Source: Nonomuraea thailandensis (GTDB lineage: Bacteria > Actinomycetota > Actinomycetes > Streptosporangiales > Streptosporangiaceae). Taken from it: a stretch of DNA of 64,000 nucleotides. The stretch lies in assembly GCF_024172165.1 (NCBI RefSeq), contig NZ_JAMZEB010000002.1, forward strand, positions 6,903,501 to 6,967,500, read 5' to 3'. Numbering within the stretch: the first letter of the stretch is position 1; the number at the start of each line of letters is the position of its first letter. The notes under the pieces are model-generated. The model was not told the origin of the DNA, searched no databases, and saw nothing but the letters and a program-made list of their open reading frames with translations. Made by a program: the position numbers and the translations under genes. Below, in pieces: positions 51,485-59,628 of this stretch.

Positions 51485-52110
51485 GCGGTCACCTCCGCGC
51501 CGGTGCGCTCGCGCACCTCGTCCAGGCCGACTCCGGGCGCGCACTCGACCAGCGCGAACCCCCGCTCGGTGGTGTCGAAGACGCCGAGGTCGGTGATGAC
51601 CCGGTGGACGCACTCCTTGCCCGTCAGCGGCAGCGAGCACTCCGCGACCAGCTTCGGTGAGCCGTCCTTGGCGTTGTGATCGGTGATCACGATGACCTTG
51701 CGGGCGCCGTGCACCAGGTCCATGGCGCCGCCCATGCCCTTGACCAGCTTGCCGGGCACCATCCAGTTGGCCAGGTCGCCGCGGGCGGAGACCTGCATCG
51801 CGCCGAGCACGGCCACGTCGATGTGGCCGCCGCGGATCATGCCGAACGACAGCGAGGAGTCGAAGAACGACGCGCCCGGCAGGACGGTGACCGTCTCCTT
51901 GCCGGCGTTGATCAGGTCGGGGTCGACGTCCTCGGCCTTCGGGTACGGGCCGACGCCGAGGACGCCGTTCTCCGAGTGCAGGACCACGTCCACGCCCTGC
52001 GGCAGGAAGGAGGGGATGCGGGTGGGCAGGCCGATGCCCAGGTTGACGTAGTCGCCGTCGCGCAGCTCGGCCGCCGCCCGCGCGACCATCTCGTCACGGG
52101 TCCAGCTCAT
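51481..52110 (-). CDS. pcaJ: 3-oxoadipate CoA-transferase beta subunit
   Basis: A 209-residue subunit B of a family I CoA-transferase. The catalytic glutamate lies in LHSENGVLGVGP (~45-56), and NLGIGLPT and GGAMDLVHGARKVIV are further signatures. With PcaI it transfers CoA from succinyl-CoA to 3-oxoadipate. Overlaps: its start lies 3 bases into the pcaI end, and its stop overlaps the pcaF start. It could also be called a succinyl-CoA:3-ketoacid transferase on sequence alone; context favours PcaJ. Confidence 0.94.
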   Translation of the reverse strand: MSWTRDEMVARAAAELRDGDYVNLGIGLPTRIPSFLPQGVDVVLHSENGVLGVGPYPKAEDVDPDLINAGKETVTVLPGASFFDSSLSFGMIRGGHIDVAVLGAMQVSARGDLANWMVPGKLVKGMGGAMDLVHGARKVIVITDHNAKDGSPKLVAECSLPLTGKECVHRVITDLGVFDTTERGFALVECAPGVGLDEVRERTGAEVTA

Positions 52111-52886
52111 TCGGTGATCGTCCCTTGTGCCGGAGGCGCAGAAATCGTACGCCGTTCGATGCCCTTGTCCGTGGCCTGCTCCGGGGTGAGAACGAGCACG
52201 CGCTGGACGAAGACGCCCGGCAGGTGCACCTCGTCCGGGTCGAGCTCGGTCAGCTCCTCGACCTCGGCGATCGTGACACGCCCGGCCATGGCGGCCAGCG
52301 GGTTGAAGTTCCTGCTGGACTTGTTGAAGACCAGGTTGCCGAAGCGGTCGCCCTTGGCCGCGCGGACCAGCGCGAAGTCCGTGCGGATGCCGTGTTCGAG
52401 CACGTACTCGCGGCCGTCGAACTCCCGCACCTCCTTGGGCGGCGAGGCGACCGCGATCGAGCCGTCGGGGTTGTGGCGCAGCGGCAGGCCGCCGTCGGCG
52501 ATGGGCGTGCCGACCCCGGCGGGCGTGTAGAACGCGGGGATGCCGCTGCCGCCGGCGCGCAGCCGCTCGGCCAGGCTGCCCTGCGGCGTCAGCTCGACCT
52601 CCAGCTCGCCGGCCAGGTACTGGCGGGCGAACTCCTTGTTGTCGCCGATGTAGGAGGCGGTGACGTGGGCGATGCGCCCGGCCGCCAGCAGGATGCCCAG
52701 GCCGCCGCCGTCCACGCCGCAGTTGTTGGACACCACGCCGAGGCCGGTCGCGCCGGTGTCGTAGAGGGCCTTGATCAGCACGTTGGGGATGCCGCTGAGG
52801 CCGAAGCCGCCGACGGCGAACGACGCGCCGTCGCGCACGCCCGCCAGCGCCTCCTCGGCCGTGGCGACCACCTTGTCCTTGCGCAC
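52107..52886 (-). CDS. pcaI: 3-oxoadipate CoA-transferase alpha subunit
   Basis: A 259-residue subunit A of the CoA-transferase. It shows the CoA-transferase signature FAVGGFGLSGIPNVLI (~23-38), SNNCGVDGGGLG and GSGIPAFYTPAGVGT. The GTG start at 52886 yields the conserved MRKDKVVATAEEA N-terminus. It is the first gene of the seven-gene leftward pca operon and lies behind a consensus promoter and a palindromic operator at 52908-52975. Confidence 0.94.
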   Translation of the reverse strand: MRKDKVVATAEEALAGVRDGASFAVGGFGLSGIPNVLIKALYDTGATGLGVVSNNCGVDGGGLGILLAAGRIAHVTASYIGDNKEFARQYLAGELEVELTPQGSLAERLRAGGSGIPAFYTPAGVGTPIADGGLPLRHNPDGSIAVASPPKEVREFDGREYVLEHGIRTDFALVRAAKGDRFGNLVFNKSSRNFNPLAAMAGRVTIAEVEELTELDPDEVHLPGVFVQRVLVLTPEQATDKGIERRTISAPPAQGTITE

Positions 52887-52907
52887 GACGCTCCGTTCCT
52901 CGGACGT

Positions 52908-52930
52908 GTTCGCTCTGCGAACTTTAGTTC
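52908..52930. promoter_or_regulatory. Overlapping palindromes, candidate PcaR/IclR operator
   Basis: GTTCGCTCTGCGAAC (52908-52922) is a perfect 6-bp inverted repeat around 3 bases. It overlaps GAACTTTAGTTC (52919-52930), a 5-bp inverted repeat around 2 bases. The shared GAAC/GTTC half-sites form three units. The site lies between the divergent pcaI and pcaR genes, downstream of the pcaI promoter and over the candidate pcaR -35. Confidence 0.6.
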
Positions 52931-52938
52931 ACTATTAT
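52909..52938 (+). promoter_or_regulatory. Candidate promoter of the IclR regulator gene
   Basis: TTCGCT (52909-52914), 18 bases, and TATTAT (52933-52938). The -35 is poor but the -10 is strong, and it sits inside the operator, as expected for autoregulation. Confidence 0.4.
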
Positions 52939-52946
52939 GTGGTCTC

Positions 52947-52975
52947 AGTATGTGTATCGAGGAGCGGGCTGTCAA
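52947..52975 (-). promoter_or_regulatory. Consensus promoter of the pca operon
   Basis: On the minus strand, TTGACA (52975-52970), a 17-base spacer and CATACT (52952-52947) form a near-consensus vegetative promoter. Transcription would start near 52940, leaving a ~54-base leader that contains the palindromic operator. Confidence 0.65.
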
Positions 52976-53057
52976 AGGTCCCGCTGGTGGTGTCAGGTGA
53001 CACGTCGGGACGGGGCGCGGCACCGCGCACCTGCCTCGCCGCCTGGAGGAGGAGCCG

Positions 53058-54566
53058 ATGGAAGCGGCCGGAACCCTGGAGCGCGGGCTGGCGGTCCTGC
53101 GCGCGCTGGCCGCCGATCCCCGGCGGCCCGTACGGGCGACGGACCTGGTGCGCGCCACCGGCCTGGCCAGGTCCACCGTCGACCGCGTGCTGGGGACGCT
53201 CGCGCACCTCGGTTACGTACGCGCGGAGGGCCGCGACGTGTCGCCCGCGCCGCGCCTGATGGAGCTGGGCGAGGCGTACCTGGCGGGCGCCGGGCTGCGT
53301 GACGCGCTCGCGCCCCTGGCGGGGCGGCTGGCCGACGAGCTGGACGAGTCCGTGTCGCTGGCCGTGCGGGACGGCGACGGCGTGCGCTTCATCGTGCAGT
53401 GCACCCGCCGGCGCACCATGTCGGTCACCTTCCGGGTCGGCGACCTGCTGCCCGCCGATCGGTGCGCGGCCGGCCTGGCGCTGCTCGAACCGGAGGCGGG
53501 GTGGGCCGAGGACGATCAGCTCATCGAGCCGGGGCTGATCGCGGTGGCGATGCCCGTGCGTGACGACCAGGGGCGGGCCGTCTGCGCGGTCAGCGTGGTC
53601 AGCCACACGAGCAGGCACACCGTGGCCGAGCTGCGTGACCACTGCCTGGTCGCGCTGCGCAAGACGGTGGCCGAGATGGAGGCGACGCCGGCCGGCGCGC
53701 GGCCCGTGGCGGCGGAGCCGGGCGCGGCGCGGCCCGTGCCGGTCGCGGCGGAGCCGGGCGCGGCCCGCGCGGTCGATCACTCGCGCAGCGCCAAGCAGGA
53801 GCTGGGGATGGGCTTCCTGCAGTCGCTGGCGCGCGGGCTGGCCGTCATGGTCGCGCTCGGCACGGCACGCGGCGGCCTGACCCTCGCCGACTGCGCCAAG
53901 GTCACCGGGCTGCCCAGGGCGACGGTGCGGCGGGCGGCGCAGACGCTGGAGCGCCTCGGCTACGCGGGCGCCGACGGGCCGCGGTTCGTGCTGCTGCCCC
54001 GGGTGCTGGAGCTCGGCCACGCGCGGCTGTCCGGGCTGACGTTCGGTGAGGTCGTCCAGCCGCACCTGGCCGACCTGGTGGCCCGCGTGCGGGAGTCGGC
54101 GTCGGTGGCCGTGCTGTCGGGCGACGACGTGGTGTACGTGGCCAGGGTGCAGACGGTCAGCCTGATGAGCATCAACATCACGGTGGGCACCCGGTTCCCC
54201 GCGTACGCGACCTCCATGGGCCGGGTGCTGCTGGCCGAGCTGCCCGAGGAGCGGCTGGCCACGATCGTGCCGCGCCGCCTGTCGTCCAGGACCGTCACCT
54301 CGGCGGCCGAGCTGCGGGCCGCGCTGCGGCAGGCCGCCACCGACGGGTACGCCCTGGTCGACCAGGAGCTGGAGGAGGGCGTGCGGTCCATCGCGGTGCC
54401 GGTCCGCGACCGGTCGGGGCGCACGGTGGCGGCGGTGAACGTGGCCACGCACGCCGGCCGCGCCTCCAACGCCGCGCTCCTGAACGACGTCCTGCCGGCG
54501 CTCAGGGAGACGGCCGCGCGCATGGAAGCCGATCTCGTCCACGTGCACGCCGCTGTGGACGGGTGA
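53058..54566 (+). CDS. pcaR: Tandem-fused IclR-family regulator of the pca operon (PcaR/PcaU-like)
   Basis: A 502-residue protein carrying two complete IclR units. Unit 1 (~1-215) has HTH VRATDLVRATGLARSTVDRV followed by a shortened effector domain. Unit 2 (~255-490) has HTH LTLADCAKVTGLPRATVRRA and a full effector domain with NITVGTRFPAYATSMGRVLL and VDQELEEGVRSIAVPV, typical of PcaR/PobR. They are joined by a linker with a repeated AAEPGAAR unit. GGAGGAG precedes ATG 53058. It diverges from pcaI, so it should respond to protocatechuate or 3-oxoadipate and control the operon. Such two-unit fusions occur in actinobacterial pca loci. Confidence 0.9.
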   Translation: MEAAGTLERGLAVLRALAADPRRPVRATDLVRATGLARSTVDRVLGTLAHLGYVRAEGRDVSPAPRLMELGEAYLAGAGLRDALAPLAGRLADELDESVSLAVRDGDGVRFIVQCTRRRTMSVTFRVGDLLPADRCAAGLALLEPEAGWAEDDQLIEPGLIAVAMPVRDDQGRAVCAVSVVSHTSRHTVAELRDHCLVALRKTVAEMEATPAGARPVAAEPGAARPVPVAAEPGAARAVDHSRSAKQELGMGFLQSLARGLAVMVALGTARGGLTLADCAKVTGLPRATVRRAAQTLERLGYAGADGPRFVLLPRVLELGHARLSGLTFGEVVQPHLADLVARVRESASVAVLSGDDVVYVARVQTVSLMSINITVGTRFPAYATSMGRVLLAELPEERLATIVPRRLSSRTVTSAAELRAALRQAATDGYALVDQELEEGVRSIAVPVRDRSGRTVAAVNVATHAGRASNAALLNDVLPALRETAARMEADLVHVHAAVDG

Positions 54567-54574
54567 TCAGCGGT

Positions 54575-54580
54575 TAGAAT
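54575..54580 (+). promoter_or_regulatory. -10 box of leaderless oxidoreductase transcript
   Basis: TAGAAT lies 6 bases before ATG 54587 and only 8 bases after the pcaR stop. No Shine-Dalgarno sequence is present. Confidence 0.45.
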
Positions 54581-54586
54581 CCGGGC

Positions 54587-55561
54587 ATGAAGGCCGCAGT
54601 GCGCGCCAGATATGGCCCGCCGGAAGTGGTGAGCGTTTCAGAGGCCGAAAGGCCGGTCGTCAAGGACGGCGACGTCCTGGTCAGGGTGCGGGCGACGACC
54701 GTCAACCGTACGGACTGCGCGATGCGGGCCGCCAAGCCCTTTCTCTGGCGGTTCTTCACCGGGCTCGTCAGGCCGCACGTCCCCGTTCTCGGCACGGAAT
54801 TCGCGGGGGACGTCGAGGAGGTGGGCGGCGGCGTCACCGCGTTCCAGCCGGGCGACGCGGTGTTCGGTTACAACGACCCCCGATTCGGCGCCCACGCGGA
54901 ATACCTGGTGATCCCGCAGAGCGGCACGCTGGCGCTGCTCCCGCAGGGCCTGTCGCACGAGGAGGCCGCTCCCGGCACGGAGGGCGCGCACTACGCCCTG
55001 TCGCTGATCAGGTCGGCGAAGGTCCGCGCCGGGCACGACGTGCTCGTCTACGGCGCCACCGGGGCCATCGGCTCGGCGGCGGTGCAACTGCTGAAACACG
55101 CCGGCGCGAAGGTCACCGCGGTCTGCGGCACGAAACATCTCGACCTGGTCAGACGGCTGGGGGCGGACAAGGTCGTCGACTACACGGCCACGGATTTCAC
55201 CGCGGACGAGCAGAGATATGACGTCGTCATCGACGCGGTGGGCAAGAGCACGTTCGGGCGGTGCCGGCGGCTGCTGAAGCCGCGCGGCAGCTATATCGCC
55301 TCCGACGTGGGGCCGTTATGGCAGAACCTGCCCCTGACGTTCATCACGCCGTTGTTCGGCGGCAGGCGGGTCCGGTTCCCCTATCCCCGGCATGACGCGG
55401 CAATGGCGCAGGAACTCAAGGCGCTGATGGAGTCCGGCGCGTTCCGGCCCGTCATCGACCGGCACTACTCGCTGGACGAGATCGTGGCCGCCTACCGTTA
55501 TGTCGAGACGGGGCAGAAGACGGGCAACGTGGTGATCACGGTCATGACGCCAGGGTCGTGA
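54587..55561 (+). CDS. Zinc-free medium-chain dehydrogenase/reductase, quinone-oxidoreductase-like
   Basis: A 324-residue MDR enzyme. The N-terminal catalytic domain has VNRTDCAMR and LGTEFAGDVEEVGGGVTAF; the usual structural-zinc Cys cluster is absent. The Rossmann part begins VLVYGATGAIGSAAVQLL (~150-167) and would bind NADPH. The C-terminus YSLDEIVAAYRYVETGQKTGNVVI is standard. It would reduce a quinone or enone using NADPH. It is probably leaderless and independent of pcaR. The last 20 bases overlap the convergent metal-transporter gene. Confidence 0.9.
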   Translation: MKAAVRARYGPPEVVSVSEAERPVVKDGDVLVRVRATTVNRTDCAMRAAKPFLWRFFTGLVRPHVPVLGTEFAGDVEEVGGGVTAFQPGDAVFGYNDPRFGAHAEYLVIPQSGTLALLPQGLSHEEAAPGTEGAHYALSLIRSAKVRAGHDVLVYGATGAIGSAAVQLLKHAGAKVTAVCGTKHLDLVRRLGADKVVDYTATDFTADEQRYDVVIDAVGKSTFGRCRRLLKPRGSYIASDVGPLWQNLPLTFITPLFGGRRVRFPYPRHDAAMAQELKALMESGAFRPVIDRHYSLDEIVAAYRYVETGQKTGNVVITVMTPGS

Positions 55562-56360
55562 CGGCGGTCGCCAGGTAGAGGCAGCCGCCGATCGCCACAC
55601 CGACGCCCGCCAGCGCAGGCGTCCAGGCCGCCACCGTCCGCAGCAGGCGCACGCGCGGCGCACGGCTGCTCAGCACCGCCGCCCCGCGCACGGTCACGAC
55701 CCCTACGGCGGTCAGCGTGACGGCCATCCCGGCCCCGAACGCCAGCACCAGCACGACCGCGTCCAGCGACCGCCCGGTGAGCAGGCCGCTGACCAGCACG
55801 ATGAACGCCGACGGCGAGGGCACCAGCCCGCCGGACAGCGCGAGCGCGGTGAGCCCGCGCGCCGACCACGGATCATCCGGCTCCCCGTGACCGTGCCCGT
55901 GGCCATGCCCATGCCCGTGCCCATGCCCGTGCCCATGCCCATGCCCGTGCCCATGACCGTGCCCATGACCGTGACCGTGCGAGTGCGTCCTGCGGTCGCG
56001 AAGGTGGCGGTAGGTCAGGTGCGCCCCGACGCCGATCACCACCATCCCCGCCACCACCTGCAGCCAGGCCGTGACGGACTCCGTGCCGACGGCCGCCGCG
56101 CTGCTCAGGCCGACCCACGCCAGCGCGAGCGCCAGCACCGACACCGTGTGCATCAGCGCCACGACCACCCCCAGCCGCAGCGCGTCGCGATAGCGCCCGT
56201 GCGTGCCGATCAGGTACGCGGCCGTCACGCTCTTGCCGTGCCCGGGCGCGACGGCGTGCAGCGCGCCCACGCCGAGCGCCACGACCAGCGCGAGCCAGAA
56301 CGCGCCCGCCCCGTCGAACAACCCGATCAGGTAGTTCTCGGGCCCGGTGATGCCGCTCAT
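55542..56360 (-). CDS. NicO/RcnA-type metal efflux permease with long His-Gly tract
   Basis: A 272-residue membrane protein of the NicO family (RcnA, nickel/cobalt exporters). The family signature HAVAPGHGKSVTAAYLIG lies at ~35-52 in the first TM pair, and a second element GGLVPSPSAFIVLVSG occurs after the central loop. That loop is THSH followed by about 16 uninterrupted His-Gly dipeptides (~128-159), an exceptionally long metal-binding tract; RcnA has a shorter His-rich loop. About six TM segments. ATG 56360 overlaps the next gene's end by 4 bases. Substrate nickel/cobalt is inferred; zinc or copper is possible. Confidence 0.88.
   Translation of the reverse strand: MSGITGPENYLIGLFDGAGAFWLALVVALGVGALHAVAPGHGKSVTAAYLIGTHGRYRDALRLGVVVALMHTVSVLALALAWVGLSSAAAVGTESVTAWLQVVAGMVVIGVGAHLTYRHLRDRRTHSHGHGHGHGHGHGHGHGHGHGHGHGHGHGHGHGEPDDPWSARGLTALALSGGLVPSPSAFIVLVSGLLTGRSLDAVVLVLAFGAGMAVTLTAVGVVTVRGAAVLSSRAPRVRLLRTVAAWTPALAGVGVAIGGCLYLATAVTTLAS
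55886..55983. repeat. 6-bp tandem repeat encoding the His-Gly tract
   Basis: Roughly 16 hexamers alternating CCCGTG and CCCATG (with a few ACCGTG) encode the His-Gly run of the transporter. The synonymous mixing of CAC/CAT is compatible with older, selectively kept repeat rather than a fresh slippage expansion. Confidence 0.8.
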
Positions 56361-57013
56361 GCGCGCACGTCCGAGTACCGCCGACGGCGCAGGAGGAGGG
56401 CGGCCAGCACGCCGAGCACGGCCACCAGCGCGACGGCGGGCGCCACGAGCGACGTGCCGCCGGTCGCCGACGGGTCGAAGCGCAGCCTGCGGGTGTCGGC
56501 CTCCGCCGTGAGCAGCGCCTTGGCGGGCTCGGCCGGCGTCTCGGCGGTGAGCATGGTGCGGTACGCCTCGTGCAGGTCCGCCAGCGCGCCGACGCGCACG
56601 TCCACGTCCACCACCCGTTCCGGGCACTCGAAGCTGAACCGGGCGCCCTCGGCGAGCAGCCGCTCCAGCGGGGCGAGCTCGGCGGCGCAGGGCCGGCCCG
56701 CCTGGGTCACGCCGACGTGGGCCAGCAGGTAGTCGCGGACGGCGGTGGAGCGGGCCAGCTTCTGCTCACCGGTCAGGGAGGTGTCGGCGGCTGTGGTGGG
56801 GGCCTCGAACGCGCCGACCGAGCGGCCGAGCGCCACCCAGTCGTCCTCGGCCGGCAGCCAGGCCAGGGTCACGCGGTTGCCGTCGGCGCCGACCTTGGCC
56901 GTGGACGGCGGCCCGAACGGATGCGCCACGGCCGCGTGCGCGGGCACCAGGGCGGCGCACGCGGCGGTGATGAGCAGCACGCACAGGCGGCGCGCTGAGA
57001 GCGGGAAGGTCAA
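56357..57013 (-). CDS. Exported, C-terminally anchored partner protein of the metal transporter
   Basis: A 218-residue protein with a signal peptide (LCVLLITAACAALVPAHAAV, cleavage near AHA), an extracytoplasmic domain beginning HPFGPPSTAKVGADGNRV, and a C-terminal TM (~180-205) ending in RRRRYSDVRA. Two Cys (GRPCAAEL and FSFECPER) could form a disulfide. Proteins of this type usually sit next to NicO/HupE transporters and may deliver metal; the role is inferred from adjacency (4-base overlap). Start TTG 57013 is supported by AGGAG seven bases upstream. Confidence 0.75.
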   Translation of the reverse strand: MTFPLSARRLCVLLITAACAALVPAHAAVAHPFGPPSTAKVGADGNRVTLAWLPAEDDWVALGRSVGAFEAPTTAADTSLTGEQKLARSTAVRDYLLAHVGVTQAGRPCAAELAPLERLLAEGARFSFECPERVVDVDVRVGALADLHEAYRTMLTAETPAEPAKALLTAEADTRRLRFDPSATGGTSLVAPAVALVAVLGVLAALLLRRRRYSDVRA

Positions 57014-57177
57014 GGGGAAGCTCCTGTGCGCAATGGCCTGGGCGGAGCCGCGCCGCCGCACGGCGGGGCCGGCCGCGAACGCGGCATGGGACACCGCACA
57101 GCGGGACCGGCCGTGGACGCGGCACGGGACACCGCCCCGCCGCGTCAGGCGCCGGTCGCGGCTCCACCCAGGATGGA
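57014..57177. repeat. 164-base gap with a 17-base direct repeat
   Basis: GCGGCATGGGACACCGC (57081-57097) and GCGGCACGGGACACCGC (57119-57135) are direct repeats with one mismatch, 38 bases apart, between the phosphatase stop and the metal-partner start. No gene or clear terminator is seen. Confidence 0.4.
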
Positions 57178-58848
57178 TCACTTGGTCACGGTGACGGCGG
57201 GGCTGGTGATCTTCTGGTTCTGGCTGTCCAGGTAGACCTCGTAGACGCCGCCCTTCTTCACCAGCGCGGGCACGCGGACGCTCTCCTCGACGCGTCCCAG
57301 CTCATCGGCCTTCTCGTAGCCGATCAGCGTGCCGTTGCGGCCGCGGCGCGCCGCGTCGCCGTCCTTCTCGCGCCACCAGACGGCGACCTTCTCCCCCGGG
57401 TCGTACCCGTAGGCCGAGACCTTCAGGGTCTCCAGCCGCCGGACCGAGGTCTTGTCGACGGTGACCTGCTCGCCGACCGTGTTCTCGGGAGTGCGCAGGT
57501 CGTTGACGGTGCGCTCGCCCTTGTCGTTCTTGCGGATCACGAACCCGTCGTGGTGCTCGCCGTTGGCGTAGCGGGCCTCGAACGTGACGGCGTCGCCGGT
57601 GACGTCGACGAGCTGGTAGAGCTGCGTGTTCTGGCTGGTGCTGCGCACCTCGGCGCCGTTGCCGGTCCAGTTCTCGCCGCCGTTGAGCGCGTACATCTTG
57701 CCGCCCGAGACCGACACGACGTACGCGACGCCGTTGTGCACCGTCGCGGACTTGCGGGCCGAGACCGGGTTGCCGCGCCCATACGAGTGGTCGTGGCCCT
57801 GAAGCACCAGGTCCACGCCGTACTTCTCGAAGAGCGGCGCCCACTGGGCGCGGACGTTCGGGTTGTTGCGGGTGCCCGTGGTCGAGTAGACGGGGTGGTG
57901 GAAGGTCACCACGGTCCACTTGTTCGGGTTGTCCTTGAGCAGGTTCTCCAGCCACGCGGTCTGCGCGGCCATGAGGGTGGCGTTGCTCTGGTGGTTGGTG
58001 TCCAGGCCGATGAAGCGGACGCCCTGGTAGTCGAGCGTGTAGACGGTCTGCTTCAGCTCGGCGTTACCGGGGCCGTTGTCCGGATACGGGAACTGGGGCC
58101 GCCAGAACGTCGACAGGCCGCCGCTGTACTCGTGGTTGCCCGGGATCGAGATGTTGTTGACCTGGCCGTCGATGAAGCCGCCGGCCTTGAACCACTGGCC
58201 CCACTGCTCCTCGCTGTTGGCGGAGTCGATGAGGTCGCCGGCGTTGACGATCGCCTTGGCCTGCGGCCGGTCCGCGAACGCCTGGCGGAACACGCGCGGC
58301 ACGGCCGAGTCGAGATAGTTCTGCGCGTCACCGTAGTAGATGAACGAGAACGGCTCGAAGCCCTCGGCGGCGGTGGTGAAGTCGGTCCACGCGCTCCAGT
58401 TCGTGCCGTCGCCGACCCGGTAGGTGTAGCGGGTGCCGGGCTTGAGGCCGGTGAACTCGGCGGTGTGGTACGTGGAGGCGTAGCCGAGCGTGGTGTTGAC
58501 CGGGGTGCTGGCCAGCGCCTGGACGGTGGCGACGGCGCCCGCGGCGGGCTGCACCTGGCCGAGCGCCCGCGGCGCCTCCAGGATCTGGGCCTGCGCGGTG
58601 TCGGCCGTGGCCTCGGCGCGCCACGACACGCGCTGGCTGGTGGCGGGCGTGGTCGTCGGGATGAGGATGACGCGGTCGGGGATCGGGGTGGGCTTGTGCA
58701 CCTCGGCAGCCGGATAGACGGGCGGCGCCGCCGCACCGACGGCCGCCGGGCCGAACGCTAACGCGCCGACCAGCAGCACGCCGGCGCCGGTCGCGGCGAG
58801 CTTCGTCTGCCGGGAGCCGAAGGCCCGCGGCTTCTTGGGCTGATTCAC
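57178..58848 (-). CDS. Secreted purple acid phosphatase / metallophosphoesterase
   Basis: A 556-residue exported phosphatase. The signal peptide ends with ALAFGPAAVGAAA near residue ~42. A Fn3-like N-terminal domain (YTYRVGDGTNWSAW) precedes the metallophosphoesterase core. Metal ligands are in YYGDAQNY, NAGDLIDS, PGNHEYSGG, TFHHPVYS and QGHDHSYGRGN, the five blocks of purple acid phosphatases. A C-terminal beta domain (KVSAYGYDPGEKVAVWWRE) is extra. GTG 58848 is favoured because it gives a compact basic n-region; ATG 58914 would add 22 residues. Export suggests phosphate scavenging outside the cell. Confidence 0.9.
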   Translation of the reverse strand: MNQPKKPRAFGSRQTKLAATGAGVLLVGALAFGPAAVGAAAPPVYPAAEVHKPTPIPDRVILIPTTTPATSQRVSWRAEATADTAQAQILEAPRALGQVQPAAGAVATVQALASTPVNTTLGYASTYHTAEFTGLKPGTRYTYRVGDGTNWSAWTDFTTAAEGFEPFSFIYYGDAQNYLDSAVPRVFRQAFADRPQAKAIVNAGDLIDSANSEEQWGQWFKAGGFIDGQVNNISIPGNHEYSGGLSTFWRPQFPYPDNGPGNAELKQTVYTLDYQGVRFIGLDTNHQSNATLMAAQTAWLENLLKDNPNKWTVVTFHHPVYSTTGTRNNPNVRAQWAPLFEKYGVDLVLQGHDHSYGRGNPVSARKSATVHNGVAYVVSVSGGKMYALNGGENWTGNGAEVRSTSQNTQLYQLVDVTGDAVTFEARYANGEHHDGFVIRKNDKGERTVNDLRTPENTVGEQVTVDKTSVRRLETLKVSAYGYDPGEKVAVWWREKDGDAARRGRNGTLIGYEKADELGRVEESVRVPALVKKGGVYEVYLDSQNQKITSPAVTVTK

Positions 58849-59071
58849 TTCTGGTTCACTCCATCGAGAAGCGGTATTCGCCCATCCGCGAGTGCGAGAT
58901 GGGCGCCAGCGCATTCACCCAGGCATCGCTGACGCTCATCTGTCCCGGGACTGTCCGCCGGATGAATTCAGGATCGGAAATGTGGTCGTCATCGGGCGTT
59001 GGCCCGCCGTTCTCCGGCCGCCGCCTACGATCGGCCGCGGATGATCGTGCGTGTGAGCGGGAGGTGAACGG
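58849..59071. other. Divergent intergenic region with inverted repeat and possible PHO-like repeats
   Basis: CGCCCAT (58879-58885) and ATGGGCG (58899-58905) are perfect 7-base inverted arms, 30 bases before the phosphatase start. TTCAC-type 11-base-spaced repeats occur as ATTCAC (58843) and GTTCAC (58854), with ATTCAC again at 58913. A TACGAT at 59026-59031 may serve the rightward gene. No gene is present. Confidence 0.4.
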
Positions 59072-59533
59072 ATGGCGGCGACCCGCCGCTGGGGGCTGCT
59101 GCCCGCCGTGGCCGCGCTGGGCACGCTGTTCGTGGTGCCGCCCGCGCAGCCGGTGACCAAGACGGACGCCTTCATCACGGCGGAGACGACCGGGATCCTG
59201 CTGATCGAGGGCGGCGAGTGCTTCAGCGATCCGACGTACTCGCCGGGAGCGGGCGAGCGGATCGTGCTCTACACGCCGTGCGCCGACGGGGCGGACAACC
59301 AGTCGTACGGCTTCACCCACGCCTCCGACGGCCCGTACGACCGGGCGGCGCTGTCGGCGTTCGCCTGGAAGAGCTGCGGCGAGCGCTACGCCGGGCTGTG
59401 GGGGCGGGAGCGGGCCGGCCTGCCCTACTATCCGATCATGCCGACGGCCGAGACGTGGGCGGACGGCGACCGCGACATCATGTGCGCCGTCTACCGCCGC
59501 GCCGGGCGGCTCACGGGGTCGGCGCTGCCCTAG
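59072..59533 (+). CDS. Small secreted Cys-containing protein of unknown function
   Basis: A 153-residue exported protein with a short signal peptide (GLLPAVAALGTLFVVPPAQP, cleavage near ~27). The mature domain has four Cys (GGECFSD, YTPCADG, WKSCGER, DIMCAVY), suggesting two disulfides. The pattern recalls the septum-formation/DUF domain of small actinobacterial secreted proteins, but this is not secure. GGAGGTG lies upstream of ATG 59072. It precedes the molybdenum-oxidase operon by 95 bases but shows no functional link. Confidence 0.7.
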   Translation: MAATRRWGLLPAVAALGTLFVVPPAQPVTKTDAFITAETTGILLIEGGECFSDPTYSPGAGERIVLYTPCADGADNQSYGFTHASDGPYDRAALSAFAWKSCGERYAGLWGRERAGLPYYPIMPTAETWADGDRDIMCAVYRRAGRLTGSALP

Positions 59534-59566
59534 GTGTCCTGCCCTATGAGGCCGATGGGGTCATTC

Positions 59567-59594
59567 TTGACCGGGCCTTACCCGGCCATATGGG
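59567..59594 (+). promoter_or_regulatory. Weak candidate promoter of the molybdenum-oxidase operon
   Basis: TTGACC (59567-59572), 16 bases and TATGGG (59589-59594). A 5-bp hairpin CCGGG/CCCGG (59571-59585) overlaps the -35. The leader would be short; the -10 is poor. Confidence 0.3.
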
Positions 59595-59628
59595 GATAAA
59601 AGCGGCATTCGGCACTAGCGTGGCGCGT

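Noticed and set aside
55886..55983. Microsatellite or sequencing artefact in the transporter
   Set aside because: The frame stays open, codons mix CAC and CAT, and His-rich loops are normal in NicO exporters.
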